From assembly GCF_000312125.1 (NCBI RefSeq), contig NZ_HE978642.1, forward strand, positions 524,841-588,840: a DNA stretch of 64,000 nt, read 5' to 3'. The translations under genes and the position numbers were made by a program. The first letter of the stretch is position 1, and every line of letters starts with the position of its first letter. The DNA comes from Timonella senegalensis JC301 (GTDB lineage: Bacteria; Actinomycetota; Actinomycetes; Actinomycetales; Cellulomonadaceae). Below the pieces are notes generated by a model that was not told the DNA's origin, did not search any database, and saw only the letters and a program-made list of their open reading frames with translations. This document shows, one piece after another, positions 63,131 through 64,000 of this stretch.

Positions 63131-64000
63131 GAGGTTCTCCGGACGTGGGAGGCGCGCTCGAGGGTGGCGAGTTTGGTGGAGCGGTCCTCGTCGCGCCAGG
63201 CAATGACCGACACGCCCATCTTTTCGCACTGGCGCATGCGGGCCTGGCGAGCGATCTGGAAGAGGCGGAAGGCGATGACCTGGCGGTCGATGAGGGACCA
63301 CGTGGACACACGTGGCAGGGTGTCCACGGCGACCACCTGGTGCCCGCGGGCCACGAGCGAGGAGATCGTGGACGTGGATGCGTCGTCGAGGAAGGTCGAG
63401 AGCACGAAAACGAGCGCGTCGCGCTGCACGAGTGGTGCGCGCACGCGGTGTGTCGGCCCACCCTTGGGTGCGGCGAGGCTCACGGCGTGGCGCAGGCGTT
63501 CAAAGTGGCGGCTTCCGGTGCCGGGTGGGACCGGCTTCTTGGGGTGGCCGAGGTCCTCGAACCCGACCCTGTCGCCCTTGGAGATGGCCACCTGCGCGAG
63601 CGCGGTCGCAGCCTCGCGGGCCAGGTCCATCGAGGTCTTCTGGTCGGCGCGGGACGCATGGGCGGAACCCCATGAGCTGATCTCGGGGCCCACGTCATCG
63701 CGCGAGTCGAGCATGATGACGGTCGTGGCCTCGGACTGCGCGAACGTGCGGCGCACGTAGAGTTCGTCGAGTTCGGGGGAGCGCCGCGAGGTTGCCCGCC
63801 AGTCGACCTGGCGCAGCGTGTTGTTCTGGGTGTACAGCCCCACGTCACGGAACTCGCGGCCCTCGCCGGCGCGCACGGAGGTGCGCGGCCCTGTCAGCCC
63901 CTTGGCCACCGCAGCGGAGGGGATCGGCGGCAGGGGCTTGAGCGGCGCGAGAACCAGGGTGGGAGACATCCCCAGGGAGACCCAGTCGCCGAACCAGCCC
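63127..64000 (-). CDS. DUF58-domain protein (partial, start lies beyond the window)
   Basis: The visible 290 codons include the DUF58 core: GDWVSLGMSPTLV at the window edge, TSVRAGEGREFRDVGLYTQN and LRQVDWRATSRRSPELDELY, then a VWA-like fold with IMLDSRDDVG (MIDAS-like Asp-x-Ser). An ATG at 63969 is in frame, but the preceding codons continue the family sequence without a stop, so the gene extends past 64000. DUF58 proteins usually work with MoxR AAA+ ATPases; that gene should lie just outside the window. Confidence 0.85.
   Translation of the reverse strand, partial: GWFGDWVSLGMSPTLVLAPLKPLPPIPSAAVAKGLTGPRTSVRAGEGREFRDVGLYTQNNTLRQVDWRATSRRSPELDELYVRRTFAQSEATTVIMLDSRDDVGPEISSWGSAHASRADQKTSMDLAREAATALAQVAISKGDRVGFEDLGHPKKPVPPGTGSRHFERLRHAVSLAAPKGGPTHRVRAPLVQRDALVFVLSTFLDDASTSTISSLVARGHQVVAVDTLPRVSTWSLIDRQVIAFRLFQIARQARMRQCEKMGVSVIAWRDEDRSTKLATLERASHVRRTS

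Overview
The window is a stretch of a high-GC Gram-positive (Actinomycetota) chromosome. The evidence is the gene content: WhiA, RbpA, OpcA, RapZ-YvcK-WhiA, a MoeB-rhodanese fusion, the order rpsA/coaE/uvrB, an actinobacterial LexA box at uvrA, and frequent GTG starts. The UDP-glucose pyrophosphorylase is of the eukaryotic type seen in Bifidobacterium and Actinomyces relatives. I cannot fix the family or genus from sequence alone.

Layout. 1-1.7 kb: end of rpsA, pcp, coaE. 2-11.1 kb: nitrate respiration (narK, a divergent SufR-like Fe-S regulator, narGHJI). 11.2-17.6 kb: an almost complete molybdenum-cofactor set (moeA; moaC-mog fusion, moaE, moaA; then moeB-rhodanese, mobA, a DUF6457-like protein and moaD) that supplies bis-MGD to NarG. 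This block lies between coaE and uvrB, which adjoin in many actinobacteria. 17.7-27.7 kb: UvrB, UvrA and UvrC, interrupted by a PfkB kinase, a TerC metal exporter behind a yybP-ykoY (Mn2+) riboswitch, and a YciI-like protein. 27.7-33.4 kb: rapZ-yvcK-whiA, split by a low-GC 2.8-kb insertion with an exported trypsin-like protease, a lipoprotein and an integrase remnant. 34-38 kb: gap-pgk-tpiA, secG, rbpA. 38-45 kb: pgl-opcA-zwf and tkt (pentose phosphate pathway), divergent from ctaB. 45-54 kb: xerD (frameshifted in this sequence), parA-scpA-scpB-rluB-cmk-plsC-der (chromosome segregation and condensation) and UGPase. 54.2-64 kb: tRNA-Pro(GGG), an orphan HipB-like regulator, a GH2/MFS sugar operon, an LLM flavin oxidoreductase/MarR/FMN reductase operon, a YigZ-family protein and a truncated DUF58 gene.

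A recurrent signal is promoter architecture. Many genes have a TAnnnT-like -10 hexamer ending exactly 6 nt (5-7 in a few) before the start codon and no Shine-Dalgarno, as expected for leaderless mRNAs. Examples are uvrB, uvrA, uvrC, whiA, xerD, parA, the UGPase gene and the gene at 61559. Genes inside operons usually overlap by ATGA or GTGA, or have clear GGAGG sites. Items most worth a second look are the Mn2+ riboswitch on terC, the G6-tract frameshift in xerD, the yvcK/whiA insertion, the SufR-like nar regulator with a candidate operator, and a 36-codon gene with its own ribosome-binding site and terminator.
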